Notes: generated by a model not told the origin, from the sequence alone. A stretch of 64,000 nucleotides of DNA from Microbacterium terrae (GCF_017831975.1 NZ_JAFDSS010000001.1:3720001-3784000), one strand, 5' to 3'; counted from the first letter of the stretch, positions 22,316 to 31,539 are shown. Numbers and translations are program-made.

Positions 22316-23836
22316 TCAGCTGAGGCGGATCGCCGCCCAGCTGACGGCGGGCAGCGAGACCGACAGCGTCGAACCGTCGACGGATGCGTCGGCCGCCCGC
22401 ACACCGACCCGCTCGGGGTCGGTGAGGGTGTTCGCCGCGTAGATGTCGTCCTCGTGCAGGAGGTGCGACTCGGACACGGTCACCGAACGGCCGAGCGCCG
22501 ACACGAGCGGGGACAGGTCGACCTTCAGGTCGGCGGCATCCGTCGTCGAGCGGTTCACGACGAAGAGCGACACGCCCTCGTCGTCGACGGTGGCGACGGC
22601 GTTGACCTTCGCGACCTCGCCGAGCTTCTCGCTGGTGAACGTTCCGGCGTCGACGGGCACGCGCACCGCACGGCCGTTCGCCAGCCGCGAGGTGATCGAG
22701 AACGGGAAGAAGGTGGTCTGCTTCCAGGCGATGCCACCCGGCTCGGTCATGATCGGCGCGATCACGTTGACGAGCTGCGCGAGCGACGCCGAGCGCACGC
22801 GGTCGGCGTGCTGGAGCAGCGTGATCATCAGGTCGCCGAAGACGACGGCGTCGAGCGCGTGGTACTGGTCTTCGAGCAGCCGCGGCGCGACCGGCCAGCC
22901 CCGCTCCTCGGGCTTGTCGTTCTGGCCGCCCTCTTCGTTGTGGAGGTACCAGACGTTCCACTCGTCGAAGGAGATCATGATGCGCTTGTCGCTCTTCTTC
23001 GTGGCGGCGACGGTGTCGGCGATCGCGACGACGGACTCGATGAACTTCGCCATGTCGACGCCCGAGGCGAGGAACTCCTGCGCGTTCCCGCCCATCTCCT
23101 GGTAGTAGGAGTGGCACGAGATGAAGTCGACGTCGTCGAAGGTGTGCTCGAGCACGGTGCGCTCCCACGACCCGAAGGTGGGCATGCCGCGCCCCGACGA
23201 GCCGCAGACCACCAGTTCGACCGACGGGTCGAGCATGCGCATCGCCTTCGCCGTGCGCATCGCGATCTTGCCGTAGTCGTCGGCATTGCGGTGGCCGACC
23301 TGCCAGGGGCCGTCCATCTCGTTGCCGAGGCACCACATCTTCACCGCGAACGGGTCGGGGCGGCCGTTGGCCGCGCGCTGCGCGGTCCACGTGGTGTCGG
23401 CGTCGGAGTTGGCGTACTCGAGCAGGTCGAGGGCCTCGGCGGTGTCGCGGGTGCCGAGGTTCACCGCCATCATGAGGTCGGATCCGACGCGGTCGAGCCA
23501 CTCCTGGAACTCGTGCAGGCCGACCTCGTTGGTCTCGGTGGAGTGCCAGGCGAGGTCGAGCCGGCGGGGGCGGTCTTCGACCGGGCCGATGCCGTCCTCC
23601 CACTTGTAGCCCGACACGAAGTTGCCGCCCGGGTAGCGGATGGTCGAGACGCCGAGCTCCTTGACGAGGTCGATGACGTCCTGGCGGAAGCCCGCGGCAT
23701 CGGCGGACGGATGCCCGGGCTCGAAGATGCCGTCGTAGATGTGGCGACCGAGGTGCTCCACGAATCCGCCGAAGATGCGGCGGTCGATGTCGGAGACCTC
23801 GTTGTAGGGGTCGAGGCGGGCGGTGGCGTCGGTCAT
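22316..23836 (-). CDS. GH51 alpha-L-arabinofuranosidase
   Basis: A 506-residue intracellular GH51 enzyme that removes terminal alpha-L-arabinofuranose from arabinan or arabinoxylan oligosaccharides. The acid/base is Glu173 in WCLGNEMDGP and the nucleophile Glu292 in ISFDEWNVW; other hallmarks are GGFVEHLGRHIYDG near the start and STIRYPGGNFVSGYKWEDG. The TIM barrel is followed by the C-terminal beta-sandwich, and the length is normal for the family. ATG 23836 (CAGG 4 bp upstream) is preferred; two ATG codons lie 9 and 18 bp upstream. It is monocistronic, with a small palindrome in its promoter region. Confidence 0.94.
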   Translation of the reverse strand: MTDATARLDPYNEVSDIDRRIFGGFVEHLGRHIYDGIFEPGHPSADAAGFRQDVIDLVKELGVSTIRYPGGNFVSGYKWEDGIGPVEDRPRRLDLAWHSTETNEVGLHEFQEWLDRVGSDLMMAVNLGTRDTAEALDLLEYANSDADTTWTAQRAANGRPDPFAVKMWCLGNEMDGPWQVGHRNADDYGKIAMRTAKAMRMLDPSVELVVCGSSGRGMPTFGSWERTVLEHTFDDVDFISCHSYYQEMGGNAQEFLASGVDMAKFIESVVAIADTVAATKKSDKRIMISFDEWNVWYLHNEEGGQNDKPEERGWPVAPRLLEDQYHALDAVVFGDLMITLLQHADRVRSASLAQLVNVIAPIMTEPGGIAWKQTTFFPFSITSRLANGRAVRVPVDAGTFTSEKLGEVAKVNAVATVDDEGVSLFVVNRSTTDAADLKVDLSPLVSALGRSVTVSESHLLHEDDIYAANTLTDPERVGVRAADASVDGSTLSVSLPAVSWAAIRLS

Positions 23837-23909
23837 GGCCTGCATCTTTCTCATGGGGAGGTGCGACGAATGCCGCGGCACGATGTTCGCCGTGCCGCGG
23901 CATCCATTT

Positions 23910-23921
23910 GTATCGTTATAC
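23910..23921. promoter_or_regulatory. Small palindrome in the GH51 promoter region
   Basis: GTATCGTTATAC pairs GTAT with ATAC around four bases in an AT-richer stretch 75-85 bp before the GH51 start. It differs from the LacI and GntR sites in the window, so another regulator, or simply promoter elements, may be involved. Confidence 0.4.
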
Positions 23922-23954
23922 TACCGGTCTGCCGGGCTCATGTCTCGAAGAATT

Positions 23955-24001
23955 CAGGCTTCGACGAGCTCAGGCTTCGACAGGCTCAGGCTCGACGAGC
24001 T
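23955..24001. repeat. Three 15-16-bp direct repeats (CAGGCTTCGACGAGCT type)
   Basis: Units begin at 23955, 23971 and 23987. They run into the end of the binding-protein gene at 24001. Each holds a TCGA core and two contain GAGCTC. They lie between the GH51 promoter and the end of the gene at 24001-25281. Confidence 0.7.
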
Positions 24002-25281
24002 CAGCCGAGGATGACGTCGGCTTCGGCGAAGAACTCGTCCACCGCGTCGTCGACGCTCTTGGTTCCGAGGCCCAGCTCTTTGCCGAGGTCCCAGAACTTC
24101 TGCTCGAGCGAGCCGTAGCCGACGACCGGCACCGGCGGGGCGTCGCCCACGCGGTCGGCGTTGGCGTCGATGTAGTCGGCGACCTGCTTGTCGACGCCTT
24201 CGAGCACGGTGGCGGCGAGCTTCGACGACGAGGCGGGGAAGCCGAGCGTGGTGCCGAAGATCTCACCGGCCGCGTCGCTGTTCACGACGAAGTCGAGGAA
24301 GAGCGCGGCTGCCTCGGGGTGCTCGGAGTTCTCGGCGATGGCGACCTGCAGGCCCGCCTGACGGTAGAGGTCCTTCGAGCCCTCGACGGCGGTCGGGGGC
24401 GCGACCATCGAGATCGACGAGGCGCCCGAGTCGGCGATGTAGCCGCCGAGGAAGTTGCTCCAGCTCATCTCGCTCGCGGTGAGGTTCGCGCCGAAGCCGG
24501 ACTTCGGGGTGATCTCCTCGAGCTTCTGCTGTGGGACGGTGATGCCGTCGCGCAGGTCGTCGCCCGACTCCCAGTACTCGGCGAGCTGCTCCTTTGTGAA
24601 GCCGAGCTCGCCGTCTTCGGTGTAGAGGTTGCCGCCCTCGGCGCGCAGCTGCAGCTCGAACGTCTGGATGCGCTGGGTGTAGTCGGTGCCGCCGTACACG
24701 GCGCCGCCGGTCGCCTCGGTGACCTCTTCCATCCAGTCGTCGAAGTCGTCGAAGCTGGTGCCGCCCTCGGGGGCGGGGACACCCGTCTCGGCGAGGAGGT
24801 CGTCGTTGACGAAGTTGGCCCACAGGCTGTAGCCGGTCGGCAGCGAGTACTGCACGCCGCCGAGCGCCCCCGTGCCGAGGAGGCCCTCGTCGAAGGTCGA
24901 CATGTCGATGTAGTCCGACACCTCAGCGAGGTCGAGCAGGTGCCCGGGCTCGCCGTACTGGCGCAGATAGCTGTCGGAGAACTGGAAGACGTCGGGGAGC
25001 CCGCCGCCGGCGACCTCGGTCGCGCGCTTCTCCCAGAAGCTGGGGAAGTCCGAGAACGAGGTGTTGACCGTGATGTTCGGGTACTCCTCGTTGAAGGCCG
25101 CGATCAGGTCGTTGTAGCGCGTGGCGCGGTCGTCGTTGCCCCAGAATGCGAAGTCGATCGTGACTTCTTCTTCGGGGTCGAACTCCGCACCTGCGTCCGA
25201 ACCGCCGCCGGCGCAGCCGGCGAGTGCGAGTGCGCTGACCGCGGCGATGCCGGCCACGGTGATGAGGCGTGAGTGCTTCAT
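24001..25281 (-). CDS. ABC importer substrate-binding lipoprotein (paralogue A)
   Basis: A 426-residue family-1 sugar-binding protein with lipobox ALAGCAGGGS. It is a clear paralogue of the protein at 30131-31432: they share AFNEEYPNITVN, DFPSFWEKR, the SYLRQY segment and GDAPPVPVVGYGSLEQKF versus GDAPPVPIVGYGTLEEKF. ATG 25281 has an AAGGGAC ribosome binding site. It follows the GH42 gene but has a terminator-like hairpin and a LacI-type operator of its own in front, so it can be expressed separately. It probably delivers a related or second substrate to the permeases at 28126-30056. Confidence 0.9.
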   Translation of the reverse strand: MKHSRLITVAGIAAVSALALAGCAGGGSDAGAEFDPEEEVTIDFAFWGNDDRATRYNDLIAAFNEEYPNITVNTSFSDFPSFWEKRATEVAGGGLPDVFQFSDSYLRQYGEPGHLLDLAEVSDYIDMSTFDEGLLGTGALGGVQYSLPTGYSLWANFVNDDLLAETGVPAPEGGTSFDDFDDWMEEVTEATGGAVYGGTDYTQRIQTFELQLRAEGGNLYTEDGELGFTKEQLAEYWESGDDLRDGITVPQQKLEEITPKSGFGANLTASEMSWSNFLGGYIADSGASSISMVAPPTAVEGSKDLYRQAGLQVAIAENSEHPEAAALFLDFVVNSDAAGEIFGTTLGFPASSSKLAATVLEGVDKQVADYIDANADRVGDAPPVPVVGYGSLEQKFWDLGKELGLGTKSVDDAVDEFFAEADVILG

Positions 25282-25297
25282 GGTGTCCCTTCGAGTT

Positions 25298-25311
25298 GGA
25301 ATGCGCTTTCC
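25298..25311. promoter_or_regulatory. LacI-type operator just upstream of the binding-protein gene
   Basis: GGAATGCGCTTTCC is a near-palindrome centred on GCGC, 17 bp before the ATG at 25281 and next to the ribosome binding site. A repressor here would block transcription from a promoter in the 68-bp gap, or act as a roadblock to read-through. Confidence 0.65.
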
Positions 25312-25324
25312 GTAGCGATGCGAG

Positions 25325-25344
25325 TCCGGCCGCAGCGGGCCGGA
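25325..25344 (-). terminator. Hairpin after the GH42 gene
   Basis: TCCGGCC and GGCCGGA pair around a 6-nt loop, 5 bp beyond the GH42 stop on the minus strand. It has no clear T run, so it is a weak or partial terminator separating the GH42 transcript from paralogue A. Confidence 0.5.
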
Positions 25345-25349
25345 TTCCC

Positions 25350-27407
25350 TCACACCGACGCTGTGGCGAGGCCGAGCGGCCCCGAGGCGGCGACGACGAC
25401 CGGAGCCAGCACGAACGCCGCCTCCTGCGAAGCGAGCCGCACGCTCTCGACGGGGGCGCCGGTCTCGGCATCCGTCCCCTCGATCGCGATGTCGACGTCG
25501 TCGTCACCGTGGTTGATGAGTGTCACGAGGTCTCCGCGTCGCGCGACTTCGACGTCCGCAGGGAGGCCCGCGACCACCGGTCGCACCCCCGACGACTCGA
25601 CGAGGGCGGCCACGACGGCGTCGGCACCTGCGGTGTCGGGAAGGGTGGCGATGTACCAGGCCTCCCCGGCGCCGTGCCGGTGGCGCGTGAGCGCCGGGCG
25701 TCCGGCCGCGGCTCCCGTCTCGAAGTGAGAGACGACGTCGGCGCCGACCGCGTGGATCGACTCGGCGACGAGGCGTCCCTCGGCGGGCGTGCCGCCGACG
25801 GTGAACGCCGCGGTCGCCCGAACCGCGGGCGCGGCCGCGGCGCTCAGCGCTCCGACGCCCATTCCGCCGACGCTGGCCCCGCCGAGAGCACCGAAGTCCT
25901 CGAAGCGGATGCCGAGCACGTCGCGCAACTGCGTGACGAAGCCGCCCGGGCGGAACTGGTCGTGGCCGTCGACCACATCGGTGAACGGACCGGCGAGTAG
26001 CGTGCCGCCGCCGTCGACGAAACGGGTGAGGGCGGTCGCACCCTCTTCGCGGAGGAGGTACAGCACGGGCGCGAGGGCAAGGTCGTAGCCGTCGTCGACG
26101 CGCTCGGGCGCGATGATGTCGACTTGGATGCCGCGGCTGTGCAGCGCGCCGTACCACTCGAGCACCGCCGCGAGATAGTCGACCTCGACGGGGTGGTCGC
26201 GCTCCTCGACCGCCCACCAGCTCTCCCAGTCGAACACCAGCGCGACACGGGCGTCTCGTCCGGGCGCGGGCAGCTCGCCCAGCGCCTTCAGGCGCGCGCC
26301 GAGCTCGGTGACCGCCTGCCAGGTGCGGGTGTCGGTTCCGGCGTGGGGGAGCATCGCCGAGTGGAACTTCTCGCTTCCTGCCCGGGACTGCCGCCACTGG
26401 AAGAACATGATGCCGTCGGCGCCGCGGCCGATCGACTGCGCCGTCTCGGCCATGAGGGCGCCGGGCTTCTTCCCCGGGTTCGCCGGGCGCCAGTTCACGG
26501 CATCCGTCGCCTGCTCCCACAGGACCCACGGCACGCCGGGCTTGAGCGAGCGGATCAGGTCGCGCTGGAAGGCCGCGTCGCGGACGCGGGTCGGGCTGGT
26601 CGGATCGGGGTAGCAGTCGTCGGCGATGAGGTCCATGTGGGGTGCCCATGCCGAATAGTCGGCGGGCTTGAACGGTCCCATGAAGTTCGTGGTGATCGGC
26701 TGCGTCGCGCCCGCCTCGAGAAGGATCGCGCGCTCCATCAGGTAGCACTCCAGCAGCATGTCGCTGGTGAACCGGCGCCAGTCGAGCATCGACGACGGGT
26801 TGTGGCTGTACGGGGCCAGCCGCGGCGGGAAGATCTCGTCGAACGAGCCGTAGCGCTGCGACCAGAAGCTCGTGCCCCAGGCCTCGTTGAGGGCGTCGAT
26901 GCTCGTGTACCGGTCGGTGAGCCAGCGGCGGTAGGCGTCGCGGGCGGAGTCGGAGAAGTCCATCCACAGGTGGCAGCCGAACTCATTGCCCACGTGCCAC
27001 ATCACCACGGCGGGGTGGTCCACATAGCGCTCTGCGATGCGCCGCACGAGTTCGCCGGCCAAGCGACGGTAGGTCGGCGATGAGGGGGCGAAGTGCTGCC
27101 GGCTTCCGGGCCAGTACGAGGCGCCGCTCTCGTCGGCGGGGAGGGTGTCGGGGTAGGTGGCGCTGACCCACGGCGGCGGCGAGGCGGTCGCCGTGGCGAG
27201 GTTGACCTGGATGCCGCCGGCGTGGAGCTTCTCGATCACGGTGTCGAGCCAGGCGAAGTCCCAGACGTCTTCCGACGGCTGGATGCGCGACCACGCGAAG
27301 ATGCCGAGACTCACGATGTTGACGCCGGCCTCGCGCATGAGGCGCACGTCGTCGTCCCACACCTCCTCCGGCCACTGGTCGGGGTTGTAGTCGGCGCCGT
27401 ACAGCAA
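25350..27407 (-). CDS. GH42 beta-galactosidase
   Basis: A 685-residue GH42 enzyme acting in the cytoplasm on beta-galactosides such as galactan fragments. The acid/base is Glu142 in WHVGNEFGC and the nucleophile Glu298 in WVLWEQATD. The order is TIM barrel (about 1-380), trimerisation domain (about 385-600) and small C-terminal beta domain. The start is a TTG at 27407: AAGGAG lies 7 bp upstream, the family N-terminus LLYGADYNPDQWP begins there, and no ATG or GTG fits. It is the last gene of the importer operon, 50 bp after the small membrane protein gene. Confidence 0.93.
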   Translation of the reverse strand: MLYGADYNPDQWPEEVWDDDVRLMREAGVNIVSLGIFAWSRIQPSEDVWDFAWLDTVIEKLHAGGIQVNLATATASPPPWVSATYPDTLPADESGASYWPGSRQHFAPSSPTYRRLAGELVRRIAERYVDHPAVVMWHVGNEFGCHLWMDFSDSARDAYRRWLTDRYTSIDALNEAWGTSFWSQRYGSFDEIFPPRLAPYSHNPSSMLDWRRFTSDMLLECYLMERAILLEAGATQPITTNFMGPFKPADYSAWAPHMDLIADDCYPDPTSPTRVRDAAFQRDLIRSLKPGVPWVLWEQATDAVNWRPANPGKKPGALMAETAQSIGRGADGIMFFQWRQSRAGSEKFHSAMLPHAGTDTRTWQAVTELGARLKALGELPAPGRDARVALVFDWESWWAVEERDHPVEVDYLAAVLEWYGALHSRGIQVDIIAPERVDDGYDLALAPVLYLLREEGATALTRFVDGGGTLLAGPFTDVVDGHDQFRPGGFVTQLRDVLGIRFEDFGALGGASVGGMGVGALSAAAAPAVRATAAFTVGGTPAEGRLVAESIHAVGADVVSHFETGAAAGRPALTRHRHGAGEAWYIATLPDTAGADAVVAALVESSGVRPVVAGLPADVEVARRGDLVTLINHGDDDVDIAIEGTDAETGAPVESVRLASQEAAFVLAPVVVAASGPLGLATASV

Positions 27408-27457
27408 AGCAGGTCTCCTTGACGAGGTTGGGGGTGTCGGCCGGTGGGCGGTCGTGG

Positions 27458-28102
27458 TCAGCGCCCGCGACGGGCGGGGATGGCGACGACGGCGGTGGCG
27501 GCGCAGCCGAGCGCGGCGATGACGAGGGGGACGAGCATCCAGGTCACGACGCCGGTGAAGACGACGGTCGCGGCGAGGTAGAGCGTGCCGACCGGGTCGC
27601 CCGCGAGGGCGGCGGGGATGCCGCGGACGGCGGGCATCCATCCGGTGCCGGGCGTCCAGGCGCCGGCGGCAGCGAGCAGCGCGGTGCCGGCGAGGGTGAG
27701 GCCGGCCCAGCCGATGATCCCGATCGCGGCGCCGCCGGGCAGGGCACCGGTGTTCGCGAGGAGGATGTCGGCGATGAGGATGCCGGCGATGAGGGTGGTG
27801 ACCGCGCCGACGGCGAGCCCGCCGGGGAGGGCGTGCCGGTAGTCGGTCCAGAACTGGCGGGCGTGGGACTGCTCGGCGTTCAGGTAGCGGCGGATGTGGC
27901 GGATGCCGGCCGCGAGGGCTGCGGGGAGGGTGATGACGGGGAGGCTCGCGATGGTGACGAGGAGTCCGGTGAGGAGCACTTCGCCGAACAGTGCGAACGC
28001 GCCCGTCGCCCCGGGGTAGCGGGCGGCTTCGCGCTCTTCGAGCGTGGGGCCGGAGCCGTCGCGATCGGCGCGACGGGCGGCTCGCATCTGTCGGCGGTCC
28101 AT
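27458..28102 (-). CDS. Small membrane protein, DUF624/YesL-like
   Basis: A 214-residue protein with about five or six hydrophobic segments (LFGEVLLTGLLVTIASLPVI first). It resembles the DUF624 (YesL) proteins that accompany oligosaccharide importers in Firmicutes and Actinobacteria. The N-terminal 40 residues are charged and cytoplasmic. ATG 28102 has GGAAGAAG upstream. Its function is unknown; an accessory role to the importer is inferred because similar genes also sit beside the importers at 32954 and 55189. Confidence 0.7.
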   Translation of the reverse strand: MDRRQMRAARRADRDGSGPTLEEREAARYPGATGAFALFGEVLLTGLLVTIASLPVITLPAALAAGIRHIRRYLNAEQSHARQFWTDYRHALPGGLAVGAVTTLIAGILIADILLANTGALPGGAAIGIIGWAGLTLAGTALLAAAGAWTPGTGWMPAVRGIPAALAGDPVGTLYLAATVVFTGVVTWMLVPLVIAALGCAATAVVAIPARRGR

Positions 28103-28125
28103 GGTGTCTTCTTCCGGGATCCCGG

Positions 28126-29061
28126 TCAGCCCTTGAGGCCTTGGGTGGCGACGCCGTCGACGAGGAACCGCTGGAACACGAGGAAGAACAGCAGCACGGG
28201 GAGGAGGGCGACGAACGACGCGGTGACGGTGGCGCCGTAGTCGGACGACGAGGTCTGGTCGTTGTAGAGACGCAGCGCGATCGGCAGCGGGTAGTTCTCG
28301 GGGCTGGTGAGGTAGAGCAGGGGTCCGAGGAAGTCGTTCCAGGCCCAGATGAACGCGAAGATCGCGCAGGTGATCAGGGCGGGCTTGATCAGCGGCAGGA
28401 TGATCGACCAGAAGATGCGGACGTGTCCGGCGCCGTCGATGCGGGCGGCCTCGTCCATGTCGCGGGGCATCTGGCGCATGAACTGCACGAGGAGGAACAC
28501 GAAGAACGCTTCGGTTGCGAGGAACTTCGGCAGCAGCAGCGGCCAGAACGTGTCGACCAGGCCGAGGTTGTTGAACAGGATGTACTGCGGGATGATCACG
28601 ACGTGGAACGGCAGCAGCAGGGTGCCGATCATCGCGGCGAACAGGATGCCGAGGCCCTTGAACTGGATGCGGGCGAACGCGTACGCGGCCAACGCGCTGG
28701 AGAGCACGGTTCCGATCACGGAGCCGACGGCGATGATGAGGGAGTTCGCGAAGAACCGCCACATCGGGATGCCGGCGATGCCTTCTGACACCTTGATGTA
28801 GTTGTCGAAGGTGGGGTTCTCGGGGAAGATCGCGATCGAGTTGCCGAACTCGCTGTTGGGTTTGAACGTGGAGAAGAACAGCCAGACCAGCGGGTAGAGG
28901 ACCACCAGGGTGATCGCGGTGAGCGCGATGAACCAGATCACGGTCTGCCAGGTGCTGCGCTTGACCTTGCGGCGCGGGGCGGCAGGGGTCTTGGTGTCGG
29001 GGTCGACCTGGTTCTCGGTGACCAGCAGGGCGTTCTCACCGAACGAGGATGTGGTGCTCAT
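28126..29061 (-). CDS. ABC sugar importer permease, MalG type
   Basis: A 311-residue permease with a 40-residue cytoplasmic N-tail, six predicted helices and the EAA loop DMDEAARIDGAGHVRIFWSI. The ATG overlaps the stop of the MalF-type partner (ATGA). It forms the inner-membrane channel of the importer in block 22-31 kb, probably for galacto- or arabino-oligosaccharides given the GH42 and GH51 neighbours. Confidence 0.92.
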   Translation of the reverse strand: MSTTSSFGENALLVTENQVDPDTKTPAAPRRKVKRSTWQTVIWFIALTAITLVVLYPLVWLFFSTFKPNSEFGNSIAIFPENPTFDNYIKVSEGIAGIPMWRFFANSLIIAVGSVIGTVLSSALAAYAFARIQFKGLGILFAAMIGTLLLPFHVVIIPQYILFNNLGLVDTFWPLLLPKFLATEAFFVFLLVQFMRQMPRDMDEAARIDGAGHVRIFWSIILPLIKPALITCAIFAFIWAWNDFLGPLLYLTSPENYPLPIALRLYNDQTSSSDYGATVTASFVALLPVLLFFLVFQRFLVDGVATQGLKG

Positions 29062-30056
29062 CGGTTGTCTCCGGCGTAGTGGACCCAGGATCGCTGGGTG
29101 CGGAACAGGATGAAGGCGATGATCGCGACGACGACCAGCAGCACCCACGCGATCGCGGAGGCGTAGCCCATCTGGCCGTCGGAGAATCCTCGCTTGTAGA
29201 GGTAGAGGGTGATGAAGTTCGTCATCCCGGCCGGACCGCCCGACCCGTTGCTGATGATGTACGCGGAGGCGAATACCTGGAATGCGCCGATGAGGCCGAG
29301 CAGCAGGTTGAAGAAGATCACCGGGCTGAGCATCGGGATGGTGACGGCCCGGAACCGGTGCCAGGCGTTCGCGCCGTCCATCTCGGCCGCTTCGTACAGT
29401 TCCTTCGGGATCTGCTTCAGCCCGGCGAGGAAGATGACCATGGTGGCGCCGAACTGCCACACCGACAGCAGGATCATCGCGGGGAGCACCAGGGCGGGGT
29501 TGCCGAACCAGCCGCCCAGGTTGATGCCGAAGAACGACAGCGTCGTGTCGACCGGGCCGTCGCCGGCGAACATCGCCCGCCACACGATCGCGACCGACAC
29601 CGATCCGCCGATGAGGCTCGGGGCGTAGAACGCGGACCGGTAGAACCCGGCGCCCTTGTCGCGGTAGTTCAGCAGCATCGCGATCAACAGCGCGGCGAGC
29701 AGGGTGATCGGGGTGCCGATGAACACGTAGATCAGGGTGATCTGCGCGGACTGCATGAACGACGGGTCGTTCGTGAACATGCGGACGTAGTTGTCCAGCC
29801 CGATCCACTTGGGCGGGGAGAAGATGTTGTAGTTCGTGAACGACAGGTACAGCGAGTACGCCATCGGCACCAGCGTGAGCCCGAAGAACCCGACCAGCCA
29901 CGGGATCAGGAACCCGTACCCCGCCAACGACTCCTTGACCTGACGGGAACGCTGCCCCGGCCGATGCAGATCCTGCTCGCCCTTGCCTCGCCCAGACAGG
30001 GGACCGCGCGAGGACTTCTTCCCCGTCACGATGACTCTCGTCGCTGTGGTGCTCAC
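29058..30056 (-). CDS. ABC sugar importer permease, MalF type
   Basis: A 332-residue permease with six predicted helices (GYGFLIPWLVGFFGLTLVP begins the first) and the EAA loop LYEAAEMDGANAWHRFRAV. GTG 30056 is chosen because GGGAGAG lies at a good distance; the longer upstream frame runs through the intercistronic hairpin. The 74-bp gap from the binding protein contains that hairpin. Confidence 0.9.
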   Translation of the reverse strand: MSTTATRVIVTGKKSSRGPLSGRGKGEQDLHRPGQRSRQVKESLAGYGFLIPWLVGFFGLTLVPMAYSLYLSFTNYNIFSPPKWIGLDNYVRMFTNDPSFMQSAQITLIYVFIGTPITLLAALLIAMLLNYRDKGAGFYRSAFYAPSLIGGSVSVAIVWRAMFAGDGPVDTTLSFFGINLGGWFGNPALVLPAMILLSVWQFGATMVIFLAGLKQIPKELYEAAEMDGANAWHRFRAVTIPMLSPVIFFNLLLGLIGAFQVFASAYIISNGSGGPAGMTNFITLYLYKRGFSDGQMGYASAIAWVLLVVVAIIAFILFRTQRSWVHYAGDNR

Positions 30057-30090
30057 GTCGACTCTCCCGATTGTGGTGGTTGGAATGGTG

Positions 30091-30125
30091 TTCCGGGTCC
30101 GGCCGCGAGGCGACCGGACCCGGAA
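30091..30125 (-). terminator. Intercistronic hairpin between binding protein and permease genes
   Basis: TTCCGGGTCCGG and CCGGACCCGGAA form a perfect 12-bp stem with an 11-nt loop. It starts 5 bp after the binding-protein stop. Such stems usually stabilise the upstream message or partly stop transcription, so that the binding protein is made in excess over the permeases. A comparable stem sits at 34489-34519 in the plus-strand operon. Confidence 0.8.
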
Positions 30126-30130
30126 GGCTC

Positions 30131-31432
30131 TCACGAGGTCAGGACGACGTCCATCTCGGAGAAGAACTGCGAGACCGCGTCCTCGACGGTGATGGTGCCG
30201 AAGGCGAGCTCCACACCGATCTGGCGGAACTTCTCCTCGAGCGTGCCGTAGCCGACGATCGGCACGGGCGGCGCGTCGCCCAGACGGTCGGCGATCGACG
30301 CCTCGTAGTCCTTGACCTGCTGGCTCAGCGGGTCGAGCTCGGCAGCGGCCAGGGCGGTCTCCGAGGCGGGGAGGCCGCGGTTGGTGCCGAAGATCTCACC
30401 CGACTCGGGCGAATTCACGAGGAAGTCGACCAGCGTGGCGGCAGCTTCGGGGTGCTCGGTCTTGGCCGAGATGGTGTGGAGCATCGACGGCTTCAGGTAG
30501 AGATCCTTCGCGCCCTCTTCGGTGACCGGAGGAGCGATCAGGCCGAGCTCGGTGTAACCCTCGCCGAGGCCGGCGAGGTAGCCAGCGCCGAAGTTGTCCC
30601 ACGTGAGCTCGCTCGCCGTCAGCGCGGAGTCGAAGCCGCCCTTGGGGACGAGCTCCTCCACGCGCGACTGCGGAATGATCGTGCCGTCCTCGCGGATGTC
30701 GGAGCGCGACTCCCAGAACTCGGTGAGGCGAGCCTCGTCGAAGCCCGGCTCGCCGTCCTCGCTGAAGAGGTACGAGCCCTCCGAGCGCAGCTGCAGCTCG
30801 AAGTTCTGGATGCGTCCGGTGTAGTCGCCGCCACCCCAGATGTCGCCGCCGCCGGCTTCGGTGACCTCGGTCATCCATGCCGCGTAGTCGTCCCAGCTGC
30901 CGCCGGGGAACTCCTCGACGCCGGCCTGCTCGAGCAGGACCGGGTTGGTGAACAGGCCCCACGCGTTGGTCGAGGTCGCGATGCCGTACGTGGTGTCGCC
31001 GACCACGCCGATGCCGAGAATGTTCTCGGGCAGCGGGTCGGTCTGGATGATGTTGCCGAGGTACGGGTCGAGGTCGAGCAGCAGGTTGTTCTCGGAGTAC
31101 TGACGCAGGTACGAGTAGTCGAACTGCATCACGTCGGGGAGGTTGCCACCGGCGGCCTCGGTCTGACGCTTCTCCCAGAACGAGGGGAAGTCCAGGAAGG
31201 TGGCGTTGACGGTGATGTTGGGGTATTCCTCGTTGAACGCGGCGATCGCCTCGTCGTAGAGCTCCGCGCGCACGTCGTTGCCCCAGAACGCGAGGTCGAG
31301 CGTGACCTCTTCGTCCGGGTCGAAGGTGGGGTCAGCCTCGGGGGCGTCGCCGCCTCCGGCGCAACCGGCCAGGACCAGGGCGGCGCCGGTCGCGAGTGCG
31401 ACTCCGGCGAATGCCCGCTTCTTGCTGAACAT
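30131..31432 (-). CDS. ABC importer substrate-binding lipoprotein (paralogue B)
   Basis: A 433-residue family-1 sugar-binding lipoprotein with lipobox LVLAGCAGGG. ATG 31432 follows GAGAGGAC. It is the first gene of the importer operon and the paralogue of the protein at 24001-25281. LacI-type sites lie 90-140 bp upstream. The mature domain is of CUT1 class; with GH42 in the same operon and GH51 nearby, the ligand is probably a galactan- or arabinogalactan-derived oligosaccharide (inference). Confidence 0.92.
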   Translation of the reverse strand: MFSKKRAFAGVALATGAALVLAGCAGGGDAPEADPTFDPDEEVTLDLAFWGNDVRAELYDEAIAAFNEEYPNITVNATFLDFPSFWEKRQTEAAGGNLPDVMQFDYSYLRQYSENNLLLDLDPYLGNIIQTDPLPENILGIGVVGDTTYGIATSTNAWGLFTNPVLLEQAGVEEFPGGSWDDYAAWMTEVTEAGGGDIWGGGDYTGRIQNFELQLRSEGSYLFSEDGEPGFDEARLTEFWESRSDIREDGTIIPQSRVEELVPKGGFDSALTASELTWDNFGAGYLAGLGEGYTELGLIAPPVTEEGAKDLYLKPSMLHTISAKTEHPEAAATLVDFLVNSPESGEIFGTNRGLPASETALAAAELDPLSQQVKDYEASIADRLGDAPPVPIVGYGTLEEKFRQIGVELAFGTITVEDAVSQFFSEMDVVLTS

Positions 31433-31524
31433 CGTTGTCCTCTCATGAACGTCTGTGTTCGATCTTCCCGCGCAAGACGTTCGGTGTCTGTTGGTGCGGT
31501 CTCGGCGCATCCTTGGTGCTGGAG

Positions 31525-31539
31525 TGGAAAGCGCTTGCC
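31525..31539. promoter_or_regulatory. LacI-type operator of the paralogue B operon
   Basis: TGGAAAGCGCTTGCC is a good LacI palindrome about 95 bp before the start at 31432. A second core, AAAACGTTTCGC, lies at 31558-31569. The pair resembles the double site at 5103-5158. Confidence 0.65.

Noticed and set aside
22313..24118. 601-residue open frame on the plus strand
   Set aside because: Shadow of the GH51 gene; it also crosses its promoter and the short repeats.
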